Source of the DNA: Pseudomonadota bacterium
Lineage (GTDB): Bacteria > Pseudomonadota > Gammaproteobacteria > Burkholderiales > UBA9220
Length of the DNA stretch: 64,000 nucleotides
Reading direction: 5' to 3'
NCBI GenBank assembly: GCA_021845865.1
Contig: JAJZVC010000001.1
Coordinates: 53,265-117,264, forward strand
This document shows, one piece after another, positions 31,711 to 42,087 of the stretch. Below the pieces are notes generated by a model that did no database searches, was not told the origin of the DNA, and worked only from the letters and a program-made list of their open reading frames with translations. Position 1 is the first letter of the stretch. The number at the start of each line of letters is the position of its first letter. The position numbers were made by a program, and so were the translations under genes.

Positions 31711-32880
31711 TCAGGAAAACAGCCGGGCGGCCAGGGGCCCGCCGGCAGGGATATCCATCCCGTCCATGTGCAGATAGATATCCTTCAACTGGCTGCGGAT
31801 GGCTTCCGCGCCTGCGTCGGTGAAAGGGCGGCGGTTGTCGTCCACCACCAGCCCCCCCAGCGCCGAGGCCATCTGGCGCGCCTGGGCCAGCATCTGGTCG
31901 AACACCCGGGCGCCGCCCGGCGTCTTGGGCACATCCAGCAGCAGGGTCACGCCGTGGGTGGACAGGGTCTTGATGCTCTCCGCGGTGAAAGGCTCGGAAT
32001 CCAGATTGCACAGGGAGTACAGCGCCACGCCATCGTCGTTGCGGTAATAGAAAGCGCCGTCGTCGGCCAGCTTCATCCCCGCCGCCTCGGCGAAAGCCCG
32101 CACCTTGGTGGCCGGAATGGCGGCGCCGCCGGCGGGAATGACGTTGATGCCGATGAGCACGTCGGCCTCGGCGCAAACCCGGTCCAGGGCCGCCGCCCGG
32201 TCGGCGGCCGGCTGCACGTCGGGGCAGTCGGCGGTGAGGCCGAGGTCGGCAGCGGCGTTCTGAATGGCGTCGCAGAACATTTCCAGGCTGTGGACGGGAA
32301 TCGCGCCCTGGCGGTCCACCAGTTGCAGGGCAATCGCCAGCTCGCTGAAGGTTTCCTCCGGCCCGGCCTGGGCGACGTCTTCCCACGTCCCGCTGCGGCT
32401 GTTCAGCCCGCGCCAGGAAACGGGCTTGCCGAAGGTGGCGGAAGCGCGCATCGCGTCTTCCAAGGAAGCGGCGGCGATGGGCGATTGCGCCTGGAGGCGG
32501 GCGATGTAGTCGATTTCCCCGGCCGTGGCGGCGCCCATTTTTGGCTCAGCGGGCGGCATGGCCGCCACCGGGGCCGGCTCCTCGGGCAAGGGGGCTGTTT
32601 CGAATTCGGCCGAGGGTTCGGAATAGACCGGTTCTTCGACCGGCTCAGGGGTGAACGATGGCTCATCGCCGCCGAAGGTCGGCTCGATGCGGCCCGGTCG
32701 CTCCACGACGGGTTCCGGCGCCTCGGAGCGGGGCTCGTCCAGCAGGACATCGTCGTGGTCGGACTTGAACACCTCTTCCGCCCGCCGCTTCAGCTTCCTT
32801 TCCTGCCAACGGTTGAAACCGTAAATCCCTGCGACAATGGCGCCACCGATGGCCAGCAGGCTGATCTGTAGTTCGTTCAT
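31711..32880 (-). CDS. zipA: Cell division protein ZipA-like
   Basis: A 389-residue inner-membrane protein that tethers FtsZ to the membrane. A single N-terminal membrane segment (LQISLLAIGGAIVAGIYGF) is followed by a basic stretch, an acidic Pro/Glu-rich linker (about 50-125) and a C-terminal ZipA FtsZ-binding-like domain (about 240-389). The middle region around 130-235 is longer than in E. coli ZipA. I start at ATG 32880, preceded by GAGAGGG; an upstream in-frame extension has no support. The smc-zipA-ligA order supports the call. Confidence 0.9.
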   Translation of the reverse strand: MNELQISLLAIGGAIVAGIYGFNRWQERKLKRRAEEVFKSDHDDVLLDEPRSEAPEPVVERPGRIEPTFGGDEPSFTPEPVEEPVYSEPSAEFETAPLPEEPAPVAAMPPAEPKMGAATAGEIDYIARLQAQSPIAAASLEDAMRASATFGKPVSWRGLNSRSGTWEDVAQAGPEETFSELAIALQLVDRQGAIPVHSLEMFCDAIQNAAADLGLTADCPDVQPAADRAAALDRVCAEADVLIGINVIPAGGAAIPATKVRAFAEAAGMKLADDGAFYYRNDDGVALYSLCNLDSEPFTAESIKTLSTHGVTLLLDVPKTPGGARVFDQMLAQARQMASALGGLVVDDNRRPFTDAGAEAIRSQLKDIYLHMDGMDIPAGGPLAARLFS

Positions 32881-32962
32881 GAAATCCCTCTCACCCTTCG
32901 CTGTCTTTGCCGTGTTTCGCGGTTCTTGTTTCGAATCGGGGACATTATAAGCACATCCTGCC

Positions 32963-35900
32963 CTAGGCCGGAACCGCGTCCCGCATCTTGAGGGCTTCCT
33001 CGATATCAACGGCCACCATGCGCGACACGCCCTGCTCCTGCTGGGTGATGCCCACCAACTGGTCGGCCATTTCCATGGTGATCTTGTTGTGGCTGATGAA
33101 CAGGAACTGGGTGTGCTCGGCCATTTTCTTCACCAGTTCGCAGAAGCGCTCGGTGTTGGAGTCGTCCAGGGGGGCATCCACTTCGTCCAACAAGCAGAAA
33201 GGAGCCGGGTTGAGGCGGAACATGGAAAACACCAGGGACAGGGCGGTGAGCGCCTTCTCGCCACCGGAAAGCAGGTGGATGGTGCTGTTCTTCTTCCCCG
33301 GCGGCTGGGCGACGATCTGGATGCCGGCATCGAGAATCTCCTCCCCCGTCAGCACCAGCTGCGCCTGCCCGCCGCCGAAGAGGGAGGGGAAAAGCTCCCC
33401 GAGGTTCTTGTTCACCTCGTCGTAGGTGGCCTGGAGCAGGTCCCGTGTTTCCCGGTCGATGCGGCGGATGGCCTGCTCCAGGGTGTCGATGGCCTCGTTG
33501 AGGTCCGCCGCCTGCTCGTCCAGGTAGCGCTTGCGCTCCCGCTCGGCCTTCAGCTCCTCCAGGGCCGCCAGGTTCACCGGACCCAGGGCGGCGATATCCT
33601 GGCCCAGGCGGTCGATTTCCCCCTGCAAGGCGGCGGCGCTGCGGCGCCCCTGTTCCAGCAGGCCGGCCAGCACCGTCTCGTCGGCGTTTTCGGCCCGCAG
33701 TTGCTCGGCCAGCTGTTCCTCGGTAAGCCGCGCCTCCTGCTCCTTCAAACGCCCCTCGTTGAGCTTGTCTCGCAGGGGATTGAGGCCCTGCTCGCTCTTC
33801 ATGCGCGCCTCTTCCACCTGCTTGAGGCGCAGCCCCGCCTCGTTCATCGCTTCCCGCGCCGCGGTCAGGGCTTCTTCCCGCTCCTGGCGCTGGGATAGGG
33901 CCTGCTGCAGGCCCTCCTTGGCCGGCTCCTCGTCAAAGGCCTCCAGCTCCAGCAGCAAGTCCTCGAGGCGGGCTTCCAGGCTTTCCAGGTCGGCGCCGAC
34001 GGCCTTGATGGCATGGTCCAATTCCCCCAGCTTATTGAGGCAGGTTTTTTCGTAGAACCCCGCTTCCTGGAATTCGCGCTCGGCCTGGCGTGCCGCTTCG
34101 CGGCTGCGGGCCAGGGCGCTTTCCGCCTCCTCGCGCCCCCCCGCCGCCGCCGCCAGTTGTTCCTGAAAGGCTTCCACCCGGCTCTGCAGGCTCTCCAGGT
34201 TGTACTCGCACTCGGCGGCCTGCTCGGCCTCGATTTCCATCTGCTCCGCCAGTTCCTGCAGCTCCTGGCCGATCTGCTCGCGGCGGCGGTCCATGTGGGC
34301 GGCCTGCTGCTCCTGCTTGTGGAGCTCCATCTGCAGGCGGTGGTGCTTCTGCTGGAACTCTCCCGCCCGGCTGCGCTGCACGGCGAGGCCGGCCTGCAGG
34401 CGGGACACCTCCTCCTCGGCGATCTTGAGGGCGGACTGGAGTCCCTCCAGGACCACCGCCGCCCGTTCCAGCTCCCCTTCCAGCTCCTCGATTTCCCGCT
34501 TCCGCGCCAGTACGCCGTGCAGCTCGGACTGCTGGGCGTAATACACCACGCCGTGGCGGGTGAACAGATGCCCCTCGGGACACACGACGGACTCCCCTTC
34601 GCCCAGCGCCTCCCTGTCTGCCAGCGCGGATTCGGCGCTGGCCGCCACGCGGACGCCGCGCAGCCACTCGCGCAGGAATGCCGGGTGAGCCTCGCGCCCC
34701 CGGCCATCCCAGGTCACCAAACCGGCCAGGGAACGTTGCCCATCCTCCCCGCTCCAGAGAGAAGCGCTTTCCCCGCTGGCAAATGCCAAAGCCACCATGG
34801 CAGGCGGCGCATCTTCCGCAAAGTCGGCAACAGCCGCTCCCTCGCCGACCAGGATGCCGTTGAGGCGCTCCCGCAGCACGCTTTCCAGGGCGTTCTCCCA
34901 GCCGGCCTCGACCTGGGCGCGCTGCCACAGGCGCGGCAGGCCGTCGAGGTGGTGTTTTTCCAGCCAGGCATGAAGGTCCTGGTTGCGCTCCAGCTGGTTC
35001 TGCATCTGCTGCAGCGCCAGGAGGCGCGCGTCGAGGCGTGCCGTTTCCTGGGATTGCCGTTGCAAGGCCTGGGAGGCCTGGCGGCGGGATTCCTCGGCCT
35101 GGGGCAAGCGCTGCTGGGCTTCCTCCACCTGGCCGCGGACTTCCTCCAGAATCAGCTCCACTTCCGCCACTTCTTCGCGCAGGCTTTCCAATGCCTCCCG
35201 GTCCGGGCTGGGCAGTCCCTGCCGTTCCTGCTCCAGGCGTGCGATGCGCTGCTCCAACTGCTGGCGCGCCTTGCGGGCATGGGACAAATTGGTTTCCTCC
35301 AGCGCCGCCGCCTGCTCGGCCTGGGCCAATTCCCGCTGCAGCTTGCCAAACAGCTCCTGGCGCTCCCGGAAGGCGGCTTCCGCCTGGGGCAGTCCCAGGG
35401 ATTCCCGTTCCAGCGCCTCCTTGGATTCCGCCACCCGCTCCTTGGCCGTTTCCAGCTCTTGCCGCCAGTGGGCCAATTGCTCTTCGGCCTCCCGGCGGCG
35501 CTGCATCTGCTGCGCCTGCTGGGCCCGCAGACCGCCGGCCTGGTGGTTGATCCGCTCCCGGCTGTCGCGCTGGTGCTTCAACCCCTGCTCTTGGCGGGCC
35601 ACCTCGGCGTTGGCCTCGTACAGGGCCGCCTGGGCGGCGTGGAGGGCGTCGCTGGCGGCATAGTGGGCGTTGCGCGCCTCCTCCAGCTGGCTTTCCGACT
35701 GGCGCAGGCGTGCGGTTTCCGCCTCCAGCTCGTTCAGCAGACGCTGCACTTCCCGCTGGTGTTTTTCCCGCAGGGCCGCGGCGTCCCGGCGCTTGAGCAG
35801 CAGCAGCAGTTGCTTGGCGGTCTGCAGTTCCTTCTGCAGTTCGTGGTAGCGCTGGGCCACCACCGCCTGGGATTCAAGGCGGGCGAGCTGCTTGTCCAGC

Positions 35901-36499
35901 TCCTGGCGCACGTCGTCCACCCGCAGCAGGTTCTCCCGCGTGTCACGGAGGCGGAATTCGGTTTCCTTGCGGCGTTCCTTGTACTTGGAAACTCCCGCCG
36001 CCTCCTCGAGAAAAATCCGCATGTCCTCGGGCCGCGCCTCGATGATGCGGGAAATCATGCCCTGCTCGATGATGGCGTAGGCCCGGGGACCGAGGCCGGT
36101 GCCGAGGAAGATGTCGGTGACGTCCTTGCGCCGCACCTTCAGGTTGTTGACGAAATACTGGGACTCGCCGTCCCGGTGCAGCACCCGCTTCACCGACAGC
36201 TCGGCGTACTGGGACCAGGACCCGGCGGCACGGCCCAGGCTGTTGTCGAAGGTGAGCTCCACGCTGGCCCGGCCCACCGGCTTGCGCTCGCTGGAGCCGT
36301 TGAAGATCACGTCCGTCATGGACTCGCCCCGCAACTGCTTGGCGGAGGATTCTCCCAGCACCCAGCGCACGGCGTCGATAACGTTGGATTTGCCGCAGCC
36401 GTTGGGGCCGACGATGCCCACCAGCTTCCCCGGAGTGGGGATGGTGGTGGGGTCGACGAAGCTCTTGAAGCCGGCGAGTTTGACGTGAGTGAGGCGCAC
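32963..36499 (-). CDS. smc: Chromosome partition protein SMC
   Basis: A 1178-residue condensin ATPase. The N-terminal head starts [18 protein letters not shown], with Walker [10 protein letters not shown] at 31-39. Two long coiled-coil arms flank a hinge (about 510-660). The C-terminal head has the signature [15 protein letters not shown] and Walker [14 protein letters not shown]. Length is normal. It works with ScpA and ScpB, which are encoded about 14 kb away in this window. It is divergent from queF and starts the smc-zipA-ligA-galU-hpt-mtnP-def run. Confidence 0.98.
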   Translation of the reverse strand: MRLTHVKLAGFKSFVDPTTIPTPGKLVGIVGPNGCGKSNVIDAVRWVLGESSAKQLRGESMTDVIFNGSSERKPVGRASVELTFDNSLGRAAGSWSQYAELSVKRVLHRDGESQYFVNNLKVRRKDVTDIFLGTGLGPRAYAIIEQGMISRIIEARPEDMRIFLEEAAGVSKYKERRKETEFRLRDTRENLLRVDDVRQELDKQLARLESQAVVAQRYHELQKELQTAKQLLLLLKRRDAAALREKHQREVQRLLNELEAETARLRQSESQLEEARNAHYAASDALHAAQAALYEANAEVARQEQGLKHQRDSRERINHQAGGLRAQQAQQMQRRREAEEQLAHWRQELETAKERVAESKEALERESLGLPQAEAAFRERQELFGKLQRELAQAEQAAALEETNLSHARKARQQLEQRIARLEQERQGLPSPDREALESLREEVAEVELILEEVRGQVEEAQQRLPQAEESRRQASQALQRQSQETARLDARLLALQQMQNQLERNQDLHAWLEKHHLDGLPRLWQRAQVEAGWENALESVLRERLNGILVGEGAAVADFAEDAPPAMVALAFASGESASLWSGEDGQRSLAGLVTWDGRGREAHPAFLREWLRGVRVAASAESALADREALGEGESVVCPEGHLFTRHGVVYYAQQSELHGVLARKREIEELEGELERAAVVLEGLQSALKIAEEEVSRLQAGLAVQRSRAGEFQQKHHRLQMELHKQEQQAAHMDRRREQIGQELQELAEQMEIEAEQAAECEYNLESLQSRVEAFQEQLAAAAGGREEAESALARSREAARQAEREFQEAGFYEKTCLNKLGELDHAIKAVGADLESLEARLEDLLLELEAFDEEPAKEGLQQALSQRQEREEALTAAREAMNEAGLRLKQVEEARMKSEQGLNPLRDKLNEGRLKEQEARLTEEQLAEQLRAENADETVLAGLLEQGRRSAAALQGEIDRLGQDIAALGPVNLAALEELKAERERKRYLDEQAADLNEAIDTLEQAIRRIDRETRDLLQATYDEVNKNLGELFPSLFGGGQAQLVLTGEEILDAGIQIVAQPPGKKNSTIHLLSGGEKALTALSLVFSMFRLNPAPFCLLDEVDAPLDDSNTERFCELVKKMAEHTQFLFISHNKITMEMADQLVGITQQEQGVSRMVAVDIEEALKMRDAVPA

Positions 36500-36539
36500 G
36501 GGAAGTAGGGTTTGGGTCCGGAAGACGCGCTTTTGGCGT

Positions 36540-36545
36540 TATAAT
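36540..36545 (+). promoter_or_regulatory. Putative -10 element of queF
   Basis: A perfect TATAAT lies in the 83-base divergent gap between smc and queF, 38 bases before the queF ATG. No good -35 hexamer stands at the proper distance. Confidence 0.4.
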
Positions 36546-36582
36546 TGCAGCTATTTTAAACGATTTCACGCCGGAGCCGCCA

Positions 36583-37002
36583 ATGCCCAGCCAACCCAGC
36601 AAAGAACTGGAAACCTTCGACAGCCCCCATCCCGAGCGGGACTTCCATATCCACATGGAAATCCCCGAATTCACTTGCCTGTGCCCCAAGACCGGCCAGC
36701 CGGATTTCGCCACCCTGTACCTGGACTATATCCCGGACCGGAAATGCGTGGAACTGAAGAGCCTCAAGCTCTACATCTGGTCCTACCGCAACGAGGGCGC
36801 CTTCCACGAGGCGGTGACCAACCGCATCCTGGACGACCTGGTGAAGGCCACCGACCCGCGCTTCATGCGCCTCACCGCCAAATTCTTCGTCCGCGGCGGC
36901 ATTTTCACCAACGTGGTGGCCGAGCACCGCAAGCCGGGCTGGGAACCCAAGCCCCTGGTGGAACTGAGCCGCTTCGAGCACCAGTCCAACACCCGTGGCT
37001 GA
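36583..37002 (+). CDS. queF: NADPH-dependent 7-cyano-7-deazaguanine reductase
   Basis: A 139-residue enzyme of the short, YkvM-like class that reduces preQ0 to preQ1 in queuosine synthesis. [16 protein letters not shown] contains the cysteine that forms the thioimide with substrate, and [21 protein letters not shown] is the QueF signature with the substrate-binding Glu and His. CCGGAG precedes the ATG. Its 3' end overlaps the next gene by 8 bases. Confidence 0.97.
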   Translation: MPSQPSKELETFDSPHPERDFHIHMEIPEFTCLCPKTGQPDFATLYLDYIPDRKCVELKSLKLYIWSYRNEGAFHEAVTNRILDDLVKATDPRFMRLTAKFFVRGGIFTNVVAEHRKPGWEPKPLVELSRFEHQSNTRG

Positions 37003-38266
37003 TGACGGCAGCGTCTATCTCGGCCTCGACTTCGGCACCAGCGGCGCCCGCGCCGCACTGATCTCGGCGGAGGGCGGCCTCCTCGCCGAATGGCGGGAGC
37101 CCTACGACATCGCCATCGTCGACAGTTGGCGCTATGCCCTGTTCCGCCTCCTCGCGGGCATCCCTGCCGAATTCCGCCGCCACCTGGCCGCCATCGCCTT
37201 CGACGGCACCTCTTCCACGGTAGTGCTGTGCGACGGCAATGGCCATCCCGTCACCTCCACCCTGCTCTATAACGACCAGCGCGCCAAGGTGGAGGCCCAG
37301 GCGCTGCAGACCCTGATCCCGGAAGAAAACCCGGCCATCAGCGCCAGCTCCAGCTTGGCCAAGCTTCTCTGGCTGGCCAAACAGCCGGGTGCCGACAGCG
37401 CCCGTTTCTTTCTCCACCAAGCCGACTGGCTGGCAGCCCAGCTCCATGGCCACTGGGGCGTGAGCGATTATCACAACGCCCTCAAGCTGGGCTACGACGT
37501 GACAAACCTGCGCTATCCGGAGTGGGTGAATACCCTGCCCGTCGCCCCCTGGCTGCCCCATGTCGCCGTGCCGGGAGAAGACATAGGCCCGCTCCGCCCC
37601 GAAATCGCCCGTGAATTCGCCCTGCCCCAGGACTGCCTGGTTCGGGCGGGAACCACCGACAGCATCGCCGCCTTTCTCGCCGCCGGAGCCAGCCAGCCGG
37701 GCGAAGCGGTAACCTCCCTCGGTTCGACCCTGGTGCTGAAGCTGCTCAGCGCCACCCGTATCGACGCTCCCCGCTACGGCATCTACAGCCACCGCCTGGG
37801 GAACCTGTGGCTGGCAGGGGGCGCCTCGAACAGCGGCGGCGCGGTCTTGAAGCGCTTTTTCAGCGATGACGAACTCGCCGAACTCAGCCTCCGGATCGAC
37901 CCTCGCCAGGATAGCGGCCTGGACTATTACCCCCTGCCCGCTCCCGGCGAGCGTTTCCCCCTGGCCGACCCGGAGATGGAACCCCGCCTGGACCCCCGCC
38001 CGGCGGAGGACAGCCGCTTTCTCCACGGCATGCTGGAAGGGATGGCGAAAATCGAAGCGGCAGGCTATCGCCTGCTGGAGCAACTGGGGGCCACGCCCCT
38101 CAAATCGGTGCAGACAGCCGGAGGCGGCGCGCGCAACCCGGCCTGGACCGCCATCCGCGCCCGGTTGCTGGGCGTGCCGGTAAAGGCCGCCGCACACGGC
38201 GAGGCCGCCTACGGCACGGCGCTGCTCGCGCGATCAGGCCCCAGCCTTTACAATGGCCCCAACTGA
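36995..38266 (+). CDS. FGGY-family D-ribulose kinase-like protein
   Basis: A 423-residue sugar kinase. The N-terminal phosphate motif [15 protein letters not shown], the [14 protein letters not shown] strand, the [12 protein letters not shown] stretch, [15 protein letters not shown] and the C-terminal [11 protein letters not shown] make up the two FGGY_N/FGGY_C halves. As far as I recall, these motifs match the cyanobacterial and plant D-ribulose kinase subgroup (SePSK-like) more closely than xylulokinase or glycerol kinase. The start is a GTG inside the 3' end of queF (8-base overlap); the nearby ATG is out of frame. The substrate assignment is by family only. Confidence 0.88.
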   Translation: MADDGSVYLGLDFGTSGARAALISAEGGLLAEWREPYDIAIVDSWRYALFRLLAGIPAEFRRHLAAIAFDGTSSTVVLCDGNGHPVTSTLLYNDQRAKVEAQALQTLIPEENPAISASSSLAKLLWLAKQPGADSARFFLHQADWLAAQLHGHWGVSDYHNALKLGYDVTNLRYPEWVNTLPVAPWLPHVAVPGEDIGPLRPEIAREFALPQDCLVRAGTTDSIAAFLAAGASQPGEAVTSLGSTLVLKLLSATRIDAPRYGIYSHRLGNLWLAGGASNSGGAVLKRFFSDDELAELSLRIDPRQDSGLDYYPLPAPGERFPLADPEMEPRLDPRPAEDSRFLHGMLEGMAKIEAAGYRLLEQLGATPLKSVQTAGGGARNPAWTAIRARLLGVPVKAAAHGEAAYGTALLARSGPSLYNGPN

Positions 38267-38281
38267 CCCGTGGCCCCACCG

Positions 38282-38839
38282 ATGAGCGACACCGAACTCA
38301 GCCCCGTCCATTACCAAGCCTTGCTTCCCCTCGCCTGGGTGGCGGCGAGCTCGCTGGACGCCGTCAGGCTGAGCGTCTGGATGCACACCAATGCCATCCT
38401 GCTGCGGGCCCTCGCCACCATCGAGGCACAGCCACCGGCCACCGACTACGAAAGCGAGCCCGGCACCCCCACGGGGCGGATGCTGGAACGCCTGGAAGCC
38501 AAGATAGACCTCTCCCTCAGCCTGCTGTCCCGTCTGCTCGGCCACGAATCGAGCCTCCCGCAAGCCCTGCCGGTCACCCTCAGGGCGAATGCGGTCGAAT
38601 GGGAGAGCGCCTCGCTCCCTGAGGCCGGTAGCGAAATTCTGCTCACCCTCCATCTCAGCCCGAAACTGCCCCATCCGCTGCAGCTTCCCGCCCGTGTGGA
38701 ACGCTCGGGCAATGGCCGAGCCCTGGCCCGCTTCACCCATCTCGACGAGGAAACCCAGGACTGGCTGGAACGTACTGTCTTCCGCCAGCACCGGCGCCAC
38801 ATCCAGGCGCTGCACCAGGGGCGGGGCCAGAACGCTTAG
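38282..38839 (+). CDS. PilZ-like domain protein
   Basis: A 185-residue soluble protein. The N-terminal half is helical and not recognised. The C-terminal half has a beta-rich segment of PilZ type (SLPEAGSEILLTLHLSPKLP, then LPARVERSGNGRALARF and a terminal helix with VFRQHRRHIQAL). The canonical c-di-GMP residues (RxxxR and D/NxSxxG) are not clear, so it may be a degenerate, non-binding member. I start at the ATG; a GTG four codons upstream is possible. It follows the kinase by 15 bases. Confidence 0.6.
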   Translation: MSDTELSPVHYQALLPLAWVAASSLDAVRLSVWMHTNAILLRALATIEAQPPATDYESEPGTPTGRMLERLEAKIDLSLSLLSRLLGHESSLPQALPVTLRANAVEWESASLPEAGSEILLTLHLSPKLPHPLQLPARVERSGNGRALARFTHLDEETQDWLERTVFRQHRRHIQALHQGRGQNA

Positions 38840-39720
38840 GACGGCTGCTCCAGGCGGCCGGAAAACAGGCTGGCCAAGGCGATCATGGCGCCGCCGAGCC
38901 ATTCCCGCGGCGTCAGCAACTCGCCGACCCACCACCAGGAAGTCATCGCCGCCACCACCAGCTCGAAGAGAAAAATCACCGCCGCATGGCTGGCCGTGAC
39001 GCGGGCCAGGCCGTACTGCACCGTCAGGGTGATGGCGAAAAGGGCCGCGCCGATGCCGGCCACCAGCAGCCAGTCCTCGCCCCTCAACCCCGCCACGGCC
39101 CCCAGTCCATCGCTCCCCGCCAGGAGCGGCAGCAGGGCCAGAAGGGAAGACAACAGCCAGATGGAGAGGGACTTCAGGCGCACGTCGAGGTCGGCGGCGC
39201 GTCGGGAAAGCACGTTGCCCAGGGCGAACATCAGACCGGCGGACAACCCCAGCCACTCCGCCCCATTGCGCGGCAGGGGCAGGCCGGTGTCGGGGTGCCA
39301 CAGCATCACCGTCGCCCCGGCCAGGGACAGGCCGACGATGACATAGCCCAGGCCGGTCAACCGCTCCCCCAGCAGCCAACGGGCAAAGCCGACGGTCCAC
39401 AGGGGGGCCAGGTAGAACAGCAGCAGCACCCGCATCACCTCGCCGTGGACCACCGCCAGCACATAGGCCAGGTTGGTCCAGCCGTAAGCCAGGCCGATCC
39501 ACAGCAGCATCGTGCCGCCCCGCCAAGCCCGTCGCCATCCCGGGCCAAGCAGGACGAGGCCCAGCAGCAGAACCACGCTGTAGCTGAGGAAAGTGGACAG
39601 CACCCCCGACACGCCCGCCTCTTCCAGCAAACGGTAGGGATACCAGATCACCCCCCAGACCACGGCCCCGGACAGCAGCCCCGCCACGGCGGGAAGTTTT
39701 TTGTCGTTCGCGACTGCCAT
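38836..39720 (-). CDS. EamA/DMT-superfamily transporter
   Basis: A 294-residue protein with about ten hydrophobic helices arranged as two EamA repeats, the pattern of drug/metabolite exporters. Family-like segments are AVVWGVIWYPYRLLEEAGV, WTNLAYVLAVVHGEVMRVLL and VTASHAAVIFLFELVVAAMT. The substrate is unknown. The start is ATG 39720; an in-frame stretch 15 codons longer exists but reaches into the dapC promoter region. Its 3' end overlaps the PilZ-like gene by 4 bases, convergent. Confidence 0.88.
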   Translation of the reverse strand: MAVANDKKLPAVAGLLSGAVVWGVIWYPYRLLEEAGVSGVLSTFLSYSVVLLLGLVLLGPGWRRAWRGGTMLLWIGLAYGWTNLAYVLAVVHGEVMRVLLLFYLAPLWTVGFARWLLGERLTGLGYVIVGLSLAGATVMLWHPDTGLPLPRNGAEWLGLSAGLMFALGNVLSRRAADLDVRLKSLSIWLLSSLLALLPLLAGSDGLGAVAGLRGEDWLLVAGIGAALFAITLTVQYGLARVTASHAAVIFLFELVVAAMTSWWWVGELLTPREWLGGAMIALASLFSGRLEQPS

Positions 39721-39737
39721 GCCCGTCACCAATACCT

Positions 39738-39743
39738 TATAAT
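39738..39743 (+). promoter_or_regulatory. Putative -10 element of dapC
   Basis: A perfect TATAAT lies 32 bases before the dapC GTG in an AT-rich 55-base divergent gap. A matching -35 hexamer is not evident. Confidence 0.4.
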
Positions 39744-39775
39744 TTCTATCTTTTATCTGACCCAAGCTTTCGACT

Positions 39776-41008
39776 GTGAACCCGAATCTCGACCTGTTGC
39801 AGCCCTATCCCTTCCAGAAGCTGCGCGACCTGTTCCAGGGCACCGAACCCAACCCGGCATTGAAGCACATCAACCTGTCCATCGGCGAACCGAAACACCC
39901 AACGCCCGCTTTCATCAAGGACAGCCTGACCCGCAACCTGGGCGGCTTGGCCAATTATCCCACAACCCAAGGCAGCCCGGCCCTACGGGAAGCCATTGCC
40001 GCCTGGGCGGAAAAGCGCTACGGCGTGGTCCTCGACCCCGCCAGCCAGATTCTGCCGGTGAACGGCAGCCGGGAGGCGCTCTTCGCCTTCGCCCAGGCGG
40101 TAATCGACCCCTCCCCTCTCCCGCCTGCGGTAGGGGGGGACGAAGCGCCGCTGCGCGACCGCCATAAACCCGTACTGCTCTCCCCCAACCCCTTCTACCA
40201 GATTTACGAAGGCGCCGCCCTGCTGGCGGGGGCCGAGCCCTATTTCGTCAATACCCTGCCGGAGAACGGCCTGGTGATGGACGTGGCGGCCGTGCCGGAG
40301 GACATCCTGCGCCGCACCCAGCTGGTCTATGCCTGCTCCCCCGGCAACCCCACCGGCAAGGTGATGGGCCTCGACGACTGGAAAACCCTGTTCGAGCTGT
40401 CCGATCGCCACGGTTTCGTCGTCGCCGCCGACGAATGCTATTCGGAGATCTATTTCGAGGAAGGCCGCCCCCCCATGGGCGCCCTCACCGCCGCCCAGGA
40501 ACTGGGCCGGGGACTGGAGCGGCTGGTGACCTTCAACTCCCTGTCCAAGCGCTCCAACGTGCCCGGCATGCGCTCCGGCTTCGTCGCCGGCGATGCCGCC
40601 ATCCTGGAAAAATTCCTCCTTTACCGCACCTACCACGGCTGCGCCATGAACCCTTCCGTTCAGGCGGCCAGCGCCGACGCCTGGGCCGACGAGGCCCATG
40701 TGGTGGAAAACCGCCGTCTGTACCGGGAAAAATTCGCCGCCGTGACGCCGCTTCTGCAAGAAGTGCTGGAGGTGGACAGGCCCGACGCGGCCTTCTACCT
40801 CTGGGCGCGGACCCCCATCGCCGACACCGAATTCGCGCTACGGCTGTATCGTGATTATAATGTGACGGTTTTGCCCGGCAGCTTCCTGGCCCGCGAGGCC
40901 CACGGCGTGAACCCGGGCGCGAATTTCATCCGCATCGCCCTGGTGGCCGAACCGCAGGAATGCCGGGAAGCCGCTGAACGGATTCGGAATTTTGCCAAGA
41001 CTCTTTAA
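39776..41008 (+). CDS. dapC: Succinyldiaminopimelate transaminase
   Basis: A 410-residue class I/II PLP aminotransferase that makes N-succinyl-diaminopimelate in lysine synthesis. [15 protein letters not shown] opens the domain, and [12 protein letters not shown] and [13 protein letters not shown] follow. The PLP lysine is Lys258 in [17 protein letters not shown]. The start is GTG. Residues about 113-129, between AQAVIDP and [12 protein letters not shown], look like an insertion encoded by an imperfect palindrome at 40113-40138. dapD follows 17 bases later. Confidence 0.95.
   Translation: MNPNLDLLQPYPFQKLRDLFQGTEPNPALKHINLSIGEPKHPTPAFIKDSLTRNLGGLANYPTTQGSPALREAIAAWAEKRYGVVLDPASQILPVNGSREALFAFAQAVIDPSPLPPAVGGDEAPLRDRHKPVLLSPNPFYQIYEGAALLAGAEPYFVNTLPENGLVMDVAAVPEDILRRTQLVYACSPGNPTGKVMGLDDWKTLFELSDRHGFVVAADECYSEIYFEEGRPPMGALTAAQELGRGLERLVTFNSLSKRSNVPGMRSGFVAGDAAILEKFLLYRTYHGCAMNPSVQAASADAWADEAHVVENRRLYREKFAAVTPLLQEVLEVDRPDAAFYLWARTPIADTEFALRLYRDYNVTVLPGSFLAREAHGVNPGANFIRIALVAEPQECREAAERIRNFAKTL
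40113..40138. repeat. Imperfect palindrome of REP type inside dapC
   Basis: Arms CCCCTCTCCCGC and GCGGTAGGGGGG (10 of 12 positions complementary) around a 2-base centre. It resembles the C-rich palindromes dispersed in betaproteobacterial intergenic regions. It lies in frame in dapC and encodes the extra residues SPLPPAVGG. Confidence 0.65.
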
Positions 41009-41025
41009 AGAATCAAGGACCTGAC

Positions 41026-41847
41026 ATGAAAGAACTGCAAACCGTCATCGACGAAGCCTTCGAGCGCCGCGCCGAAATCACCCCCCGCAACGCCGACGCC
41101 AAGCTGAAAGACACCATCCAGGACGTGCTCGACATGCTGGACAAGGGCACCCTGCGCGTGGCCGAGAAAATCGACGGCCAGTGGGTCACCCACCAGTGGA
41201 TCAAGAAGGCGGTGCTGCTGTCCTTCCGCATGGAAGACAACTTCTTTATCAAGGGCGGCTTCACCAACTACTTCGACAAGGTGCCGTCCAAGTTCGCCGA
41301 CTACAACTCCAAGGATTTCCGCGACGGCGGCTTCCGCGTCGTGCCTCCCGCCGCCGCCCGCCGTGGCTCCTACATCGCCAAGAACGTGGTGCTGATGCCC
41401 TCCTACGTCAACATCGGCGCCTATGTCGATGAAGGCACCATGGTCGATACCTGGGCCACCGTCGGCTCCTGCGCCCAGATTGGCAAGAACGTGCACCTTT
41501 CCGGCGGCGTCGGCATCGGCGGCGTGCTGGAACCGGTCCAGGCCAACCCCACCATCATTGGCGACAACTGCTTCATCGGCGCCCGTTCCGAAGTGGTGGA
41601 AGGCGTCATCGTCGAGGACAACTGCGTCATCTCCATGGGCGTGTACATTGGCCAGTCCACCAAGATTTACGACCGTGAAACCGGCGAGGTCATGTACGGC
41701 CGCGTGCCCGCCGGCTCCGTGGTGGTCAGCGGCAACCTGCCCTCCGCCGACGGCAAGTACAGCCTGTACTGCGCCGTGATCGTGAAGAAGGTGGATGAAA
41801 AGACGCGCAGCAAAGTGGGCATCAACGAATTGCTCCGTGGCATCTAA
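41026..41847 (+). CDS. dapD: Tetrahydrodipicolinate N-succinyltransferase
   Basis: A 273-residue left-handed beta-helix trimer enzyme that succinylates tetrahydrodipicolinate. The N-terminal helical domain is followed by hexapeptide repeats from about residue 105 ([20 protein letters not shown] to the [16 protein letters not shown] coil). The C-terminus ends with [15 protein letters not shown], typical for the family. AAGGA precedes the ATG. It is cotranscribed with dapC. Confidence 0.98.
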   Translation: MKELQTVIDEAFERRAEITPRNADAKLKDTIQDVLDMLDKGTLRVAEKIDGQWVTHQWIKKAVLLSFRMEDNFFIKGGFTNYFDKVPSKFADYNSKDFRDGGFRVVPPAAARRGSYIAKNVVLMPSYVNIGAYVDEGTMVDTWATVGSCAQIGKNVHLSGGVGIGGVLEPVQANPTIIGDNCFIGARSEVVEGVIVEDNCVISMGVYIGQSTKIYDRETGEVMYGRVPAGSVVVSGNLPSADGKYSLYCAVIVKKVDEKTRSKVGINELLRGI

Positions 41848-41901
41848 ACTCGCATGAAGCTCGTGGTTCCAAAGGCTGCGTTTCTTTCGGCGAAGGCTAA
41901 T

Positions 41902-41916
41902 CTCGGCCACGCCGAG
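41902..41916. repeat. Hairpin in the dapD downstream gap
   Basis: CTCGGC and GCCGAG pair around three bases, extendable by AAT and GTT. It is part of a 240-base gap (41848-42087) with no gene that I can support; the gap also holds the strong hairpin at 42002-42030. Confidence 0.5.
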
Positions 41917-42001
41917 GTTAAGCCGCAAAGCGGGGCCGGCGCCCAAAGGCCCGCTTCAAGCTCGTCATCCACGAATGGCCCCGCGGCGCTCAAAAAGGGG
42001 G

Positions 42002-42030
42002 GGGGCGGCTTTCTCAAGTAAAGCCGCCCC
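42002..42030. repeat. Strong 11-bp hairpin before the 67-residue ORF
   Basis: GGGGCGGCTTT and AAAGCCGCCCC are perfectly complementary around a 7-base loop. No T-run follows on the plus strand. On the minus strand the right arm runs on into C and then five T. It may be a terminator for dapD of non-classical form, or a dispersed palindromic element. Confidence 0.6.
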
Positions 42031-42087
42031 ACGCCGATAATCCACCTAGGCGAGGCATTTGCCGAACCGAACGAAAGGAGCGAGATC

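Noticed and set aside
34013..36508. An 831-codon open frame antisense to smc
   Set aside because: It is Leu/Gln-rich and mirrors the SMC coiled-coil coding strand; no domain is recognisable.
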